Positions 26,448 to 36,447 of a DNA stretch of 64,000 nt are shown piece after piece. Source of the stretch: Campylobacterales bacterium (GTDB taxonomy: Bacteria > Campylobacterota > Campylobacteria > Campylobacterales > Sulfurimonadaceae); the NCBI GenBank assembly GCA_026390115.1, contig JAPLGO010000023.1, positions 171,075-235,074 of the forward strand, written 5' to 3'. Made by a program: the position numbers and the translations under genes. Every line of letters starts with the position of its first letter. Within the stretch, counting starts at the first letter, position 1. The notes below the pieces were generated by a model, which was given only the letters and a program-made list of their open reading frames with translations, made no database searches and was not told the DNA's origin.

Positions 26448-27146
26448 TTATTTTAAAATATAGGCAATTGTAATTTTAAACTCTTTTGGAAAACTAAAGA
26501 GTGCTTTGTCAACTTCTACTGGAAAACTTTTTTGAACCGCCTCAATTGCTGAATTTTTAAAAATAGAATGACCGGCTAAAAGTTCAATGTTGTTTACATT
26601 GCCATCTTCTAAGATGCAAAACTTCACTTGAATATCCCCTTGAATCTCTCTTCTTCTTGCACTTTCTGGATAAGATTTATTTTTATTTATGAGCTCTCTT
26701 AATTTTAAAAAGAAACTTTTTTGTTTTTCTTCTAGCTCTTCTTGCGCTACTACATTATTTTCTACACTGCTTTCACTGCTTTGAATGGCGTGTTTTGAAG
26801 TTGTTTTTTCTGTAGGCTCCTCTTTTTTGACCAATTGCTCTTCTTCTTTTATCTTCTCTTTTAATTCAACTTTTTGAATACTCTTGGCATGTGGATGTGG
26901 AACTATTTTTGTTAATGAATTGCTCTTTATTTGAGTGATTGCTTCTTTCCTTATCTCTTCCTTTGGCTTAGAAACTTCTGGTTGTTCCTCTTTTTGCAAA
27001 TCAAGAAGTGATATTTTTACTACTTTTTGATTTGTCATTTCATTCTTTGCCTTGCAACTCTCGCTATTTATAAAATAGAAGAGGGTTGCAACGGCTGTAA
27101 AATAGATTGAAGAGCTAATAAAAAAAGATGATAAATATCTGTTCAT
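26448..27146 (-). CDS. TonB-like energy transducer
   Basis: 232 aa from ATG 27146; an in-frame ATG at 27191 would overlap the upstream gene. It has one N-terminal helix (about 5-27), a long E/K-rich periplasmic linker, and a C-terminal TonB domain (about 150-232) with SYPESARRREIQGDIQVKF and the conserved 'YP..A....I.G.V.V.F' pattern. TonB passes proton-motive energy to outer-membrane receptors. No ExbBD genes are adjacent. It lies 4 bp after the polyferredoxin stop. Confidence 0.82.
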   Translation of the reverse strand: MNRYLSSFFISSSIYFTAVATLFYFINSESCKAKNEMTNQKVVKISLLDLQKEEQPEVSKPKEEIRKEAITQIKSNSLTKIVPHPHAKSIQKVELKEKIKEEEQLVKKEEPTEKTTSKHAIQSSESSVENNVVAQEELEEKQKSFFLKLRELINKNKSYPESARRREIQGDIQVKFCILEDGNVNNIELLAGHSIFKNSAIEAVQKSFPVEVDKALFSFPKEFKITIAYILK

Positions 27147-27150
27147 TCTG

Positions 27151-28338
27151 TTATTTATGGTGCATGTGGCTTGCATGGGGAGGCACGCCATAGGTTTGCA
27201 CTACATAAACTCTGTAGAGATTTATGTAGAGATAAAATAGTATGAGAAACGATGCAAAGAAAAAAGCAATCATTTTGGCGTATTTGCTAGCTGTAAAGAG
27301 ATTTACTCTTTTGTACATGATGATAAATGCCCAAATAGCAGCGATGTATTTGAATGCTTCAAAAATTATAAGCCAGTTATCTTTTTTTGAAGCCAGATTT
27401 TTAACCTCTTCAATATTCAAGCCAAAACCATAAATGAATCCATTGACTATATCCGCATATTCGCTAGTAAAAAAGCCATGAAGTAGATGTGATAATCCGC
27501 CAATTATAAAGAGCGGTGCGAAGGCATAACCCAAAGTATAAAATGTTTTGTTAAACTCAGCTTTTAGAGCCCTTGAAGCCAGATACATTCCACCATAAAC
27601 CAATCCTAAAGTAGCAATCATGGCGTATAAGAAAGCAAAGAGTCCAACTACGTCTAAAGAGCCAAAGTCGATAAAACTTTTAAAATATTCAGCCGTATTG
27701 TTCCATGGCATCTCTTTTGCAACCATGCTTCTTCCAAGCCCGTGATGAAAGCTCATCGTAATACTAATTGCTGCGGTTATAAGTATGTATGTCCAAACCT
27801 CTATTTTGTCAAATTTGAATTTTTTGTAGAGTGAGCTTGAAGGTTTTACTATCTTAAAGCTAATTGCATCGCAGGCACTACTGCACTCCATACACAAACT
27901 GCAATCCTCCATAGAGTTTTTGTTGTCAAATGTAAATGGTTTGAGGCTGTAAGGGCATGCCTTGGCACAATCAAAACTTTTACAATCACTACAATCTTCT
28001 TTATAGCTTCCAAGCCATGTAAATGAGATTCTTCCGAATGCTTTTGTAACACTTCCGATAGGGCAGACATATTTGCAGTAGCTCATATCTTTATATACAT
28101 AGTATAGTAAAAATGCAATTGCGGTTATAGCGGTAAAAAGGATAGCAGTCACAAGAGGTATACGGTAAAATCCCGGAAAAGAGTAGGTAACAGCCCACCA
28201 TCCAATGATAAGAAGTCCAAGCCCCCACCAAGGGTTTTTAAGCCAAGAGGGCATCTCTTTTTGCAGTCCAAACTTTGTGAGATATTTGCCTATAAATCCA
28301 TCTTTAATAGCGGTGGCATCACTTTTTAGTAGTGAGAA
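27151..28338 (-). pseudogene. polyferredoxin (NapH/YccM-like), 5'-truncated
   Basis: The first ATG is at 28254 (367 aa), but the same frame stays open back to a TGA at 28339 and the extra residues (...DGFIGKYLTKFGLQKE) read as genuine coding sequence with no start codon. The protein has membrane helices, CKYVCPIG, two further Cys clusters (CSDCKSFDCAKACP and CSLCMECSSAC) typical of two 4Fe-4S sites, and more helices. The normal N-terminal helix and first Cys region are missing. The 5' end runs into the head of the oppositely oriented kinase gene. Confidence 0.7.
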
Positions 28339-30769
28339 TCAGAAGGTGTCAATCCAGTTGCTTTGGAAGCACCAGTTTGAATTCGCAGGATTTTATGTAG
28401 CTAAAGAGAAAGGTTTTTATGCAGATGCAGGGATGGATGTTGCAATCAAAGAGTACGATTTTGGAACAAATATAGCAAAAGATGTCTCCGAGGGTAAAAG
28501 TGATTTTGGTGTCGATAGCTCCTCTTTAATATTAGACAAAATTCAAGGACTTGATGTTTATCTATTGATGCCTATACTTCAAACATCTCCCTTTGTTCTC
28601 ATGACAAAAAAAAGGGATGATTTAAAAACCGTAGCTGATTTAAAAGGCAAAAAAATTATGTTCACGCCGAATCAAGTTACTATGGCATCTCTTAATGCAA
28701 TGTTTAAAGTAAATCATATTTCAAATAGTGATTTTATAAACCAAAAACACAGCTTTAAGATACAAGATTTAATTGACGATAAAACAGATGCCATGTCCGT
28801 TTACCTTTCGAATGAACCTTATTATATGATAGAAAAAGGGTTGCAATACTCTATTCTAAATCCTTCTGATTTTGGATTTGATTTTTATGACAATATTCTT
28901 TTTACCTCTAAAAGACTTTTGCAACAGGACCCGCAATTAGTAGAAAAATTTTAAAAAAAAAAAAAAAAAGGGTGGGAATATGCTTATAATAATCCGCAAG
29001 AAGCATCAAAAATTATATTTGACAAGTACAACACTCAGAATAAGTCGATAGAACATCTTATGTTTGAAGCCAAAGAGCTACAAAAAATGAGTCATTTTGG
29101 TTTAAGAGAGTATGGAAAATTTAAACCTGCAATCATTAGCCAGATTGTTCAAACATACAATCTCCTTGATATTTCAAAATCTTCGGTGGATATACAAGAA
29201 CTCGTTTACCCTGATGCTATGTATGTAGAGAACAGTATTGATTATGCACTGTTATGGAAAATTTTGGCTGTTATCATTGTTCTTTTTGTCGGATTGTATT
29301 ATTGGAATCGAAAGTTGTCGGGACTTAACAAGCTCATTCAAAAAAGTCGTTCAAAAATTACAATACTACTCGACAACGCAGGGCAAGGATTTTTAACTTT
29401 TGATAAAAATTTTAAAATTGATGATGAGTATTCAAAAGAGTGCATAAAATTTTTGGGCGCAAATATCGCTTCACAAGATGTGGCAACACTCTTGTTCCAA
29501 GATAAAATAAAACAAGATTTTTTCAAAAACAGACTTCTTGATGCACAAAACGAAACTATGGAGATAAAAAGAAACTCCTATTTATCTCTTCTGCCGACTG
29601 TTATCATTTTAAACAAAAGAGCTATTAAGCTCGAATATAAGATTTTAGAAGATGAAAATTTTATGTTAATTCTTACAAATATAAGTTCACAAAAAAAACT
29701 TGAGAATAAAATAAAAAAGGAGCAAGAAGTTTTTAAAATGATAGTTTCAATTGTAAGTGAAACACAGATTTTTTACGATACGAAAAATGAGTATTTAGAG
29801 TTCATAAATTCATTCGATACAATCATCGATGAAAATAAAGCACCGCAAGAAAATTTAAGCGATATTTATAGAACAATTCATACATTTAAAGGTGCTTTTT
29901 CACAACTTTACATGGAAGATATTGTGCAAGTTTTACATGATGCAGAGAGTGAAATATCCAAAATATCAAAAAAAGATTTACAAAATACTGGTACATTAAA
30001 AGAACTTTTAAAAGCAACTGATTTTCGCACATGTTTTGAGGCATCTTTAACTGTTATAAAAGATGTTTTAGGTACAGAATTTTTAGATTTGCATAATTTT
30101 GTAAAAATAGATTTATCCAATATTCAAAATTTACAGGAAAAAATAGCGAAAGTTTTTAGTCAAAAAGAGATGGCTTCGATAGAGTGTCAAGATATACTTT
30201 CTCAGGTTCAAACGCTCTCAGATACTAAATTATACGCATTGCTAAAACCTTATATTGCCCTTGTCAGTCAATTGGCAACAAGGTTTGAAAAAGAAATTTA
30301 TGAATTAGAGATTGATGGAGATGCAAATTTGGCAGTTCCGGAGAAAATCAAACCATTTATAAAATCACTTATTCATGTTTTTAGAAACAGCATCGACCAT
30401 GGTATAGAGTTACCGGAGATAAGAGCCGAAATTGAAAAAAATGAAAAAGGGACACTTCTATGCAGGTTTGAGCAAGAAGGCACTATGCTTAAGATTATAA
30501 TTTCAGATGATGGAAGGGGGATAGATGTGGAGAAAATAAAAGAAAAACTGGAATCACAAAATATAAATACAACAAACTTAACACATAAAGAGTTTTATAA
30601 TTTTATATTTGAAAATGAGTTTACTACAAAAGAGAGCGTTACAGATATTTCAGGTCGTGGTGTCGGTATGAGTGTCGTTAAAGCTGAACTTGATAAGCTT
30701 GGCGGTGAAGTTGAAATTAAAAGTGAAAAAAATATCGGTACGACATTCGTGTTTATGCTGTCAGTATAA
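28313..30769 (+). pseudogene. solute-binding-domain CheA-like kinase, broken at head and middle
   Basis: The single frame from about 28313 to 30769 encodes an NMT1/THI5-like periplasmic binding domain (VSIQLLWKHQFEFAGFYVAK onward), a helix, a PAS-like segment, an Hpt domain with IHTFKGAF (the His) and a CheA-type ATPase (NSIDHGIE, DDGRG, SGRGVGMSVVK). Two lesions are visible. The start and signal peptide are absent at the junction with the polyferredoxin. A TAA at 28952 is followed by a 17-A run, after which the same frame resumes with GWEYAYNNPQ. An ATG at 29060 could still give a 569-aa kinase lacking its sensor. Confidence 0.75.
28952..28969 (+). other. in-frame stop plus A17 tract inside the kinase gene
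   Basis: T at 28952 followed by A at 28953-28969. The 18 bases stand exactly where six codons are expected between ...LVEKF and GWEYAY, so the frame is unchanged but the first codon is TAA. Slippage of the A tract could not remove this stop. Confidence 0.85.
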
Positions 30770-30785
30770 AATAAAAGGAAAATAA

Positions 30786-31253
30786 ATGATACTAGATTCG
30801 TTAATTCTTCAATTAAAACTTTTTTTTACGGAAGATATGGGTATTGAAATAGATGATATTGCTCGAGAAGAGGAAAGCGTTGGCTTGAATTTAAAATCCC
30901 ATACAGCTATGATAGGTGTTGGCGGTGAGCTAAATATGATGGTTGTTATTAGTTTTGATGCCACAATGCTAAATAAACTCATTGAAGTTTTTATGGAAGG
31001 AGAAGATGTTGCTCCGGAAGAAGAAGAGGAGATTAAAGAGAGCGTAACAGGCGAAGTTATAAATACGATTATCGGCCTTGCTCTCCCAACCTTTCCAAAA
31101 AGAGGTAGAGGAGTAACTATAACACCTCCAATCAGTATAAATGATGCTTCAAAGATTCAAAAACACAAAGATTCAAAAATACTGGCTGCTAATATTAGGA
31201 CACAATATGGTGAACTCAGCATTAGTGCAATTATTGCTAAAGATGTGTTGTGA
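30786..31253 (+). CDS. CheX-like chemotaxis phosphatase
   Basis: 155 aa. ESVTGEVINTIIGLALPTF carries the E-x2-N phosphatase signature (E and N in GEVINTI) of the CheC/CheX family, which dephosphorylates CheY. It is 16 bp after the kinase with RBS AAAAGGAAAA. Together with the next gene it gives a kinase, phosphatase, receiver set like a minimal chemosensory pathway. Confidence 0.8.
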   Translation: MILDSLILQLKLFFTEDMGIEIDDIAREEESVGLNLKSHTAMIGVGGELNMMVVISFDATMLNKLIEVFMEGEDVAPEEEEEIKESVTGEVINTIIGLALPTFPKRGRGVTITPPISINDASKIQKHKDSKILAANIRTQYGELSISAIIAKDVL

Positions 31254-31275
31254 TAATTTATAAATAGGAAAAAAA

Positions 31276-31683
31276 ATGTTAAAAATTTTGATAGTTGATG
31301 ATTCTTTGATAATAAGAAAAAAGATAACAACCATTGTAGAAAAGTTAGGTCATGAAGTTGTTGGAGAAGCTAAAACAGGGCAAGAAGCCATAGAAATTTA
31401 TGAAAGTGCAAAACCGGATTTAGTTACAATGGATATAACTATGCCGGACATGAATGGTATCACTGCAGTAAAACACATTGTAGAAATGGACAAAAATGCA
31501 AAAATCATTATGGTAACTTCGCATGGTCAAGAAGATATGGTAATTGATTCAATCAAAGCAGGTGCAGTCGGATATTTGTTGAAACCAATTACGGATGAAA
31601 AATTGGCAGAAATAATCGGTGAAGTTTTTTTAGAATATGCATGTCATGAAAATGATTTAGAACTCTCAGATGATGATTTATAG
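31276..31683 (+). CDS. CheY-like single-domain response regulator
   Basis: 135 aa, receiver only: acidic pair in LIVDDS, phospho-site D53 in LVTMDITMPDMNG, MVTSHGQ for the switch Thr/Ser and Lys in YLLKPIT. An acidic tail (about 122-135) extends past the domain. It lies between CheX and the diguanylate cyclase and is the likely target of the upstream CheA-like kinase. Confidence 0.9.
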   Translation: MLKILIVDDSLIIRKKITTIVEKLGHEVVGEAKTGQEAIEIYESAKPDLVTMDITMPDMNGITAVKHIVEMDKNAKIIMVTSHGQEDMVIDSIKAGAVGYLLKPITDEKLAEIIGEVFLEYACHENDLELSDDDL

Positions 31684-31689
31684 GAGTAA

Positions 31690-32625
31690 ATGATGCAAGA
31701 AAATAAACTTTTTGAAGCTCTGCTGGATGTAATTCCATTTGCAGCATATGCTGTAGATGTAGATACTTATGAAGTGGTTTATGCAAATAAGCTTATGACT
31801 GAAAACATGTATGCACCACGTGAAAAGTATTGTTGGAAAAAAATTTTTGGGCAAGATGAAGTTTGTAATTGGTGTACAATTGAGGAGCTGAAAAAAAGGC
31901 AAGCTATTTATAAAAGTGAAAAGCTTATTAACCATTTTTTTGATGAAGTGACGGATAGTTGGTTGCAAATTTACGATGAGATTTTAAAATGGCCCGATGG
32001 AAGAACGGTTAAATATTCTATAACGGTTGATATTACAGAACAAAAAGAGATACAAGCTGCAATGATAACAACGCATACAAAACTAGCCATGCAAAGTCAA
32101 AAATTAAAAGAGGCAAATGAAAAATTAGAGTTTATGGCTAAAAAAGATTTTTTAACAGCCGTGAACAATCGAGGCAATTTTTTTAATTTAGGTGAAGATT
32201 TTTTTGCCAAAACTATGCAAGACGGTGAATCTATTTTTGTTGCAATGTTTGACCTCGATAAGTTTAAATTACTTAATGATAATTATAGTCATAAAGTGGG
32301 TGATTTAGCGCTCCAAGCTTTTACGAAAACACTCGAGAAGTATTTGAGTGAAACGGATATATTTGGAAGATTAGGCGGCGAAGAGTTTGCTCTCATAATG
32401 CACTCTCCTTGTAGTGATAGTATCATACAAAAACTGCAAAAGATAAGAGAAGATACAGAAAAAATCATCATAAATCATAATAATCAAGAGATAAGTTTTA
32501 CCGTAAGTATAGGTTTAGTTAAAAAAGAGCTAAATGATACTCTCGATATAACACTTGAAAAAGCAGATAAAGAGCTATATAGTGCAAAAAAGATAGGTAG
32601 AAATCAATTGAAATGTAGGTTGTAA
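31690..32625 (+). CDS. diguanylate cyclase with Cys-containing PAS-like sensor
   Basis: 311 aa. The second ATG (31693) has better spacing to TAGGAG. The N-terminal PAS-like domain (about 1-125) carries C48, C59 and C62 in YCW...CNWC. A short coiled linker follows, then a GGDEF domain (about 150-311) with an intact RLGGEEF and DLDKFKLLND, so c-di-GMP synthesis is expected. The sensor is nearly identical to that of the next gene, pointing to a recent duplication. Confidence 0.9.
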   Translation: MMQENKLFEALLDVIPFAAYAVDVDTYEVVYANKLMTENMYAPREKYCWKKIFGQDEVCNWCTIEELKKRQAIYKSEKLINHFFDEVTDSWLQIYDEILKWPDGRTVKYSITVDITEQKEIQAAMITTHTKLAMQSQKLKEANEKLEFMAKKDFLTAVNNRGNFFNLGEDFFAKTMQDGESIFVAMFDLDKFKLLNDNYSHKVGDLALQAFTKTLEKYLSETDIFGRLGGEEFALIMHSPCSDSIIQKLQKIREDTEKIIINHNNQEISFTVSIGLVKKELNDTLDITLEKADKELYSAKKIGRNQLKCRL

Positions 32626-32628
32626 CAC

Positions 32629-34908
32629 ATGCTAGAAAATAAATTATTTGAAGCACTTTTGGATGTTATTCCATTTGGTGCGTACGCTGTTGATGTCGAT
32701 ACTTACGAAGTTGTTTATGCAAACAAACTTATGCGTGAAAATATGTATGCCCCTAAAGAGACACACTGCTGGGGGAAAGTTTTCGGACAAGAGGAAATTT
32801 GTAGTTGGTGCAGTATTTTTAAACTTCAAGACAGGCGAACAAAAAAATTAGTATCCGGAAAATATATATGTGAATTCTTTGATGAAGCGGATGACAAATG
32901 GATTAAATCTTATGATGAACTTATGAGCTGGCCCGATGGCAGAAATGTCAAATATTCCATTATGGTAGATATAACAGACCAAAAAGAGATACAAGGGTCT
33001 ATGATGAAATCACATGCTGCCCTTGCTATAAAAAACAAACAAGTTTCAAATACAAATAAAAATCTTCAAATTACAAAACTGGAGTTGCAAAAATCTTTAA
33101 ATGAGTTAGAAATTCAAAAACAAAAAGCAGAAGAGACAACAAAATTTAAATCAAGCTTTTTGGCAAATATGTCGCATGAGATAAGAACGCCGATGAATGC
33201 TATCATCGGAATGACGCATCTTGCAAAAGAGAGTTTTTTAGATGAAAAACAACGAGGTTACATCAATAAAATTGAATCCGCATCCAATAATCTTTTAAAT
33301 ATTATAAATGATATTTTAGACTTTTCTAAAATAGAAGCCGGAAAGCTGAAAATAGAAAATATTGACTTTGATATAAACACAATGGTTGGTAATGTAAGAA
33401 CTCTGGTTGAACAAAAAGCGCATGAAAAAAGTTTGCAATTCAGTGTGAAATATGATTCCAAAAACTCTATTTTTTATGGTGATTCATTTAGAATTGAACA
33501 AATTCTCATAAATATTTTAAGCAATGCCATTAAATTTACGTCTTTTGGCGAAGTGGAACTTATTATAAATGATATGTCAAACGATATCGTCAGATTCTGC
33601 GTGAGAGACACAGGGATTGGGATAAGCGAGTCTCACCAAGAGAGTCTGTTTGAACCATTCAATCAAGCAGATGCAAGTACTACGAGAAAATATGGCGGAA
33701 CAGGTTTGGGTCTTAGTATATCTAAAGAACTTGTAGAGTTGATGGGTGGTAAAATTTGGATAGAGAGTGAGGTTGGAGTCGGAAGTGAATTTATTTTTGA
33801 ATTAAAACTGCCTTATGGGAATAAAGAAAATATCCAATTTGTCACACATGAGAGCAGTATTAAAGAGGAGATTGCCTCTTTAAAAGGAAGTAAAATTCTC
33901 TTGTGCGAAGACAATGCCACAAACCAAGAAATAATCACAGGATTGCTACAAAACAGCGGAATAGTTATCGACATCGCCGACAACGGAAAAGAGGCAGTTG
34001 ATAAGTTTAAATCCGATAAGTATGATTTAATTCTCATGGATTTACAAATGCCGATTATAGATGGCTACGAAGCAACGAAACTCATAAGAGAATACAATAA
34101 AAATATTCCAATCATAGCCCTCACGGCAAATGCCATGAGAGAGGATGTGGAAAAAACTACAATGCACGGAATGAACGAACATCTCAATAAACCGATAGAT
34201 GTCGAGAAGTTTTATAAAACACTTTTGAAATATATTTCTAAAAAAAATGTGACGCACCCCGAGAGTACTTCCTCGCTTACGCCCACAGCGTATGCAGAAG
34301 TTTTACAGAAAAAAGATGAATTTCATATTCCGGAGTTTAAAACAATAGATACAACACAAGGTTTAAAATATTTGGCTGGAAATAAAAAAGTCTACCTCAA
34401 AATCTTAAATAACTTTTTAAATAACTATAAAAATTTCAGTTTTGTAAACCTAAACAGTGAAGAGTTTCAAAGAGCAACCCATACTATAAAAGGTCTGAGC
34501 GCAAATATCGGTGCGACAGTTTTGCACACAATTTCAGAAGAGCTGGATGAGAGACAAGATAAAACTTTATTGGACTCTTGGCATGAAGAGATGAAAAATA
34601 TTATTGAAGAGTTGAGCGACAAGTTACCTGAGACAAAAAAAGAAGAAATAAAAGAACAAAAAAAGGAACTTTTACTTGTCTCCGAGCAAAGTAACAAATG
34701 CCTTTGGAATACAAAGAGAGAAAAGCTCTTTTCTAAACTTAAAGAGGCTGCTGCAACTTCAAGACCAAAAGAGTGTGAAGCAATTATTAGTGAAATAGAG
34801 GGGTATGAGTTATCCATGGAAGATAGTGAATTATTAAATAAAGCAAAAATATTAATAGAAAAATATGAGTTTAAAGAAGCTTCTTCCATGTTGAAAGAGA
34901 TAGAATGA
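32629..34908 (+). CDS. hybrid histidine kinase (PAS-HisKA-ATPase-REC-Hpt)
   Basis: 759 aa. PAS-like domain about 1-125 with C47, C58, C61 as in the preceding cyclase. Coiled coil about 130-175. H-box NMSHEIRTPMNAIIG with H183. ATPase motifs NAIKFTS, DTGIGIS and GGTGLGLSIS. Receiver with LILMDLQMPIIDG (about 425-540). Hpt domain with RATHTIKGLSANIG (about 575-660), then a long helical tail. No membrane segments, so a cytosolic phosphorelay. The gene ends by ATGA overlap with a broken regulator. Confidence 0.93.
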   Translation: MLENKLFEALLDVIPFGAYAVDVDTYEVVYANKLMRENMYAPKETHCWGKVFGQEEICSWCSIFKLQDRRTKKLVSGKYICEFFDEADDKWIKSYDELMSWPDGRNVKYSIMVDITDQKEIQGSMMKSHAALAIKNKQVSNTNKNLQITKLELQKSLNELEIQKQKAEETTKFKSSFLANMSHEIRTPMNAIIGMTHLAKESFLDEKQRGYINKIESASNNLLNIINDILDFSKIEAGKLKIENIDFDINTMVGNVRTLVEQKAHEKSLQFSVKYDSKNSIFYGDSFRIEQILINILSNAIKFTSFGEVELIINDMSNDIVRFCVRDTGIGISESHQESLFEPFNQADASTTRKYGGTGLGLSISKELVELMGGKIWIESEVGVGSEFIFELKLPYGNKENIQFVTHESSIKEEIASLKGSKILLCEDNATNQEIITGLLQNSGIVIDIADNGKEAVDKFKSDKYDLILMDLQMPIIDGYEATKLIREYNKNIPIIALTANAMREDVEKTTMHGMNEHLNKPIDVEKFYKTLLKYISKKNVTHPESTSSLTPTAYAEVLQKKDEFHIPEFKTIDTTQGLKYLAGNKKVYLKILNNFLNNYKNFSFVNLNSEEFQRATHTIKGLSANIGATVLHTISEELDERQDKTLLDSWHEEMKNIIEELSDKLPETKKEEIKEQKKELLLVSEQSNKCLWNTKREKLFSKLKEAAATSRPKECEAIISEIEGYELSMEDSELLNKAKILIEKYEFKEASSMLKEIE

Positions 34909-34990
34909 GAGACAAAAAAAAGAACAATTTCAGTTGTAGAGGATACTGAAACAAATAAAAATATCTACTGCATAATTATTTGGGTTGTAG
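34905..34990 (+). pseudogene. decayed response-regulator start
   Basis: ATG at 34905 overlaps the hybrid kinase stop (ATGA). As written the frame ends after 14 codons. Removing one A from the A8 tract (34912-34919) gives MRDKKRTISVVEDTETNK, the usual opening of a CheY-like receiver (beta strand plus acidic pair). The following sequence no longer resembles a receiver. Interpreted as a frameshifted and truncated remnant. Confidence 0.45.
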
Positions 34991-35017
34991 ATGTTCTTGA
35001 AAATTCAAGAGCATCTT

Positions 35018-36106
35018 TTATAGATTGTCTATCAGCTTTTTAAGTTCGTCAGGACGGTTTGAGTTTTTAAGTGCATTTTCTTTAGTTACTTTTTTTCTCT
35101 GTACTAAATCAATGAGCTGTTGTGTTTGAGTTGTCATGCTTGTCTCAGTCTGATTTAACTGCATTTGAGAGTAAAGCTGGTGCACTTTGTCCTCTCTGAT
35201 AAGGTTTGAGATAGCCGGATTGGTTATTAAAATCTCTTGGGAAGCAACTTTTCCCCCGCCGATTTTCGGTATAAGCGACTGAGCCACAACCGCGATAAGC
35301 GAAGATGCCAGCTGTGCTCTAACCTGCGCTTGTTCCTGCCCGCTGAAAACATCAATAATACGGTTAATGGTACTCGGTGCAGAGTTCGTGTGGAGTGTTC
35401 CAAAAACCAAGTGACCGGTCTCAGCGGCAGTAAGTGCTGCACCGATGGTCTCGGCATCCCGCATCTCACCGATAAGGATAATATCAGGATCTTGTCTTAG
35501 AGCAAATTTAAGTGCTGTTGCAAAGGATGCAGTAGAATTTCCTACATCTCTTTGAGAGAAGAGGGATTTGATGTTTTTATGCACAAACTCAACCGGGTCT
35601 TCTACTGTTATGATGTGTCGTCTCTCCGTGAGGTTTATCTCATGAAGCATGGAGGCAAGAGTGGTCGATTTACCGCTACCCGTTGGTCCGGTTACAAGAA
35701 TGAGACCCTTCTCCCTTTTAATAAGCTCTTTAAAAATCGGAGGATTTCCATACTCATCAAGCGTTGGAATATCTATGGGAATCATACGAAAAGCACAGCC
35801 AATCCCATAAATAGTACGGTAGTAGTTTGCACGGAAGCGGCCGATTCCCTCGAGTTGAAATGAGAAGTCAAGCTCATTATGCTCCTCAAACTCCTTCTTC
35901 TGTTTATCTTCGATGAGGGAGTACGCCATCTCCTCTATCTCCTCTGCATTCAAAACAGGCAAATTAAGAGGTCGCAGCTCTTTATCTATACGAATCTGCG
36001 GTTCACTTCCAACCACGAGGTGCAAGTCAGACGATTTAAAAGCTAAAACACTTTTTAATAATTTTTTAATATCAATCGGTTTTTTTTCTTCTACTTCTTC
36101 ACTCAT
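35018..36106 (-). CDS. pilT: PilT-type twitching/retraction ATPase
   Basis: 362 aa, PilT length. Walker A is GPTGSGKSTT, Walker B region LIGEMRDAETI, Asp box TVEDPVEFVH and His box TGHLVFGTLHTNSA, with AIRAEL-like retraction motif QVRAQLASSLIAVV. PilT drives type IV pilus retraction. The first gene of this minus-strand run is gatC, then the ArsC-like gene, whose stop overlaps the pilT start by 4 bp. No other pilus genes are adjacent. Confidence 0.88.
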   Translation of the reverse strand: MSEEVEEKKPIDIKKLLKSVLAFKSSDLHLVVGSEPQIRIDKELRPLNLPVLNAEEIEEMAYSLIEDKQKKEFEEHNELDFSFQLEGIGRFRANYYRTIYGIGCAFRMIPIDIPTLDEYGNPPIFKELIKREKGLILVTGPTGSGKSTTLASMLHEINLTERRHIITVEDPVEFVHKNIKSLFSQRDVGNSTASFATALKFALRQDPDIILIGEMRDAETIGAALTAAETGHLVFGTLHTNSAPSTINRIIDVFSGQEQAQVRAQLASSLIAVVAQSLIPKIGGGKVASQEILITNPAISNLIREDKVHQLYSQMQLNQTETSMTTQTQQLIDLVQRKKVTKENALKNSNRPDELKKLIDNL

Positions 36107-36444
36107 AAAAATACTCCTTTATAAATCTCTTCATCAAATCCTACTATAACTTTTTCGTCAAACTCTACTACGGGTCTTTTTATAAGCAGATTTTCCTTGC
36201 AAAGCCACTCTTCTTTGGCTTTGTCGTCTAGGTTTAGCTCTTTAAGGTTTAAGTTTCTGTATGTTGTGCTTTTTGAGTTGAAGAGGGTCTTCATATTCAT
36301 ATGTCTAAGCCATGAAGAAATTTTGTCGCAAGAGAGTTTCTCTGCCTTAAAATCATGCAGTTCGCACTCAATATTATATGTTTTAAAAAAAGAGAGCGTT
36401 TTTTTCACACTGCCGCAGCTCTTAATTCCATAAACTTTTATCAT
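36103..36444 (-). CDS. ArsC/Spx (YffB-like) family protein
   Basis: 113 aa thioredoxin-fold protein starting VYGIKSCGSVKKTLSFF. It has one Cys (in KSCGSV) rather than a CxxC, as in YffB-type members. The later segment LIKRPVVEFDEKVIVGF matches the conserved 'L.KRP.....' end of the family. Reductase activity is likely glutathione-linked or absent. It lies between gatC and pilT. Confidence 0.82.
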   Translation of the reverse strand: MIKVYGIKSCGSVKKTLSFFKTYNIECELHDFKAEKLSCDKISSWLRHMNMKTLFNSKSTTYRNLNLKELNLDDKAKEEWLCKENLLIKRPVVEFDEKVIVGFDEEIYKGVFL

Positions 36445-36447
36445 TTT

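Noticed and set aside
28952..28969. Phase-variable poly-A switch
   Set aside because: The frame is the same on both sides and TAA precedes the run, so length changes cannot switch the gene on.
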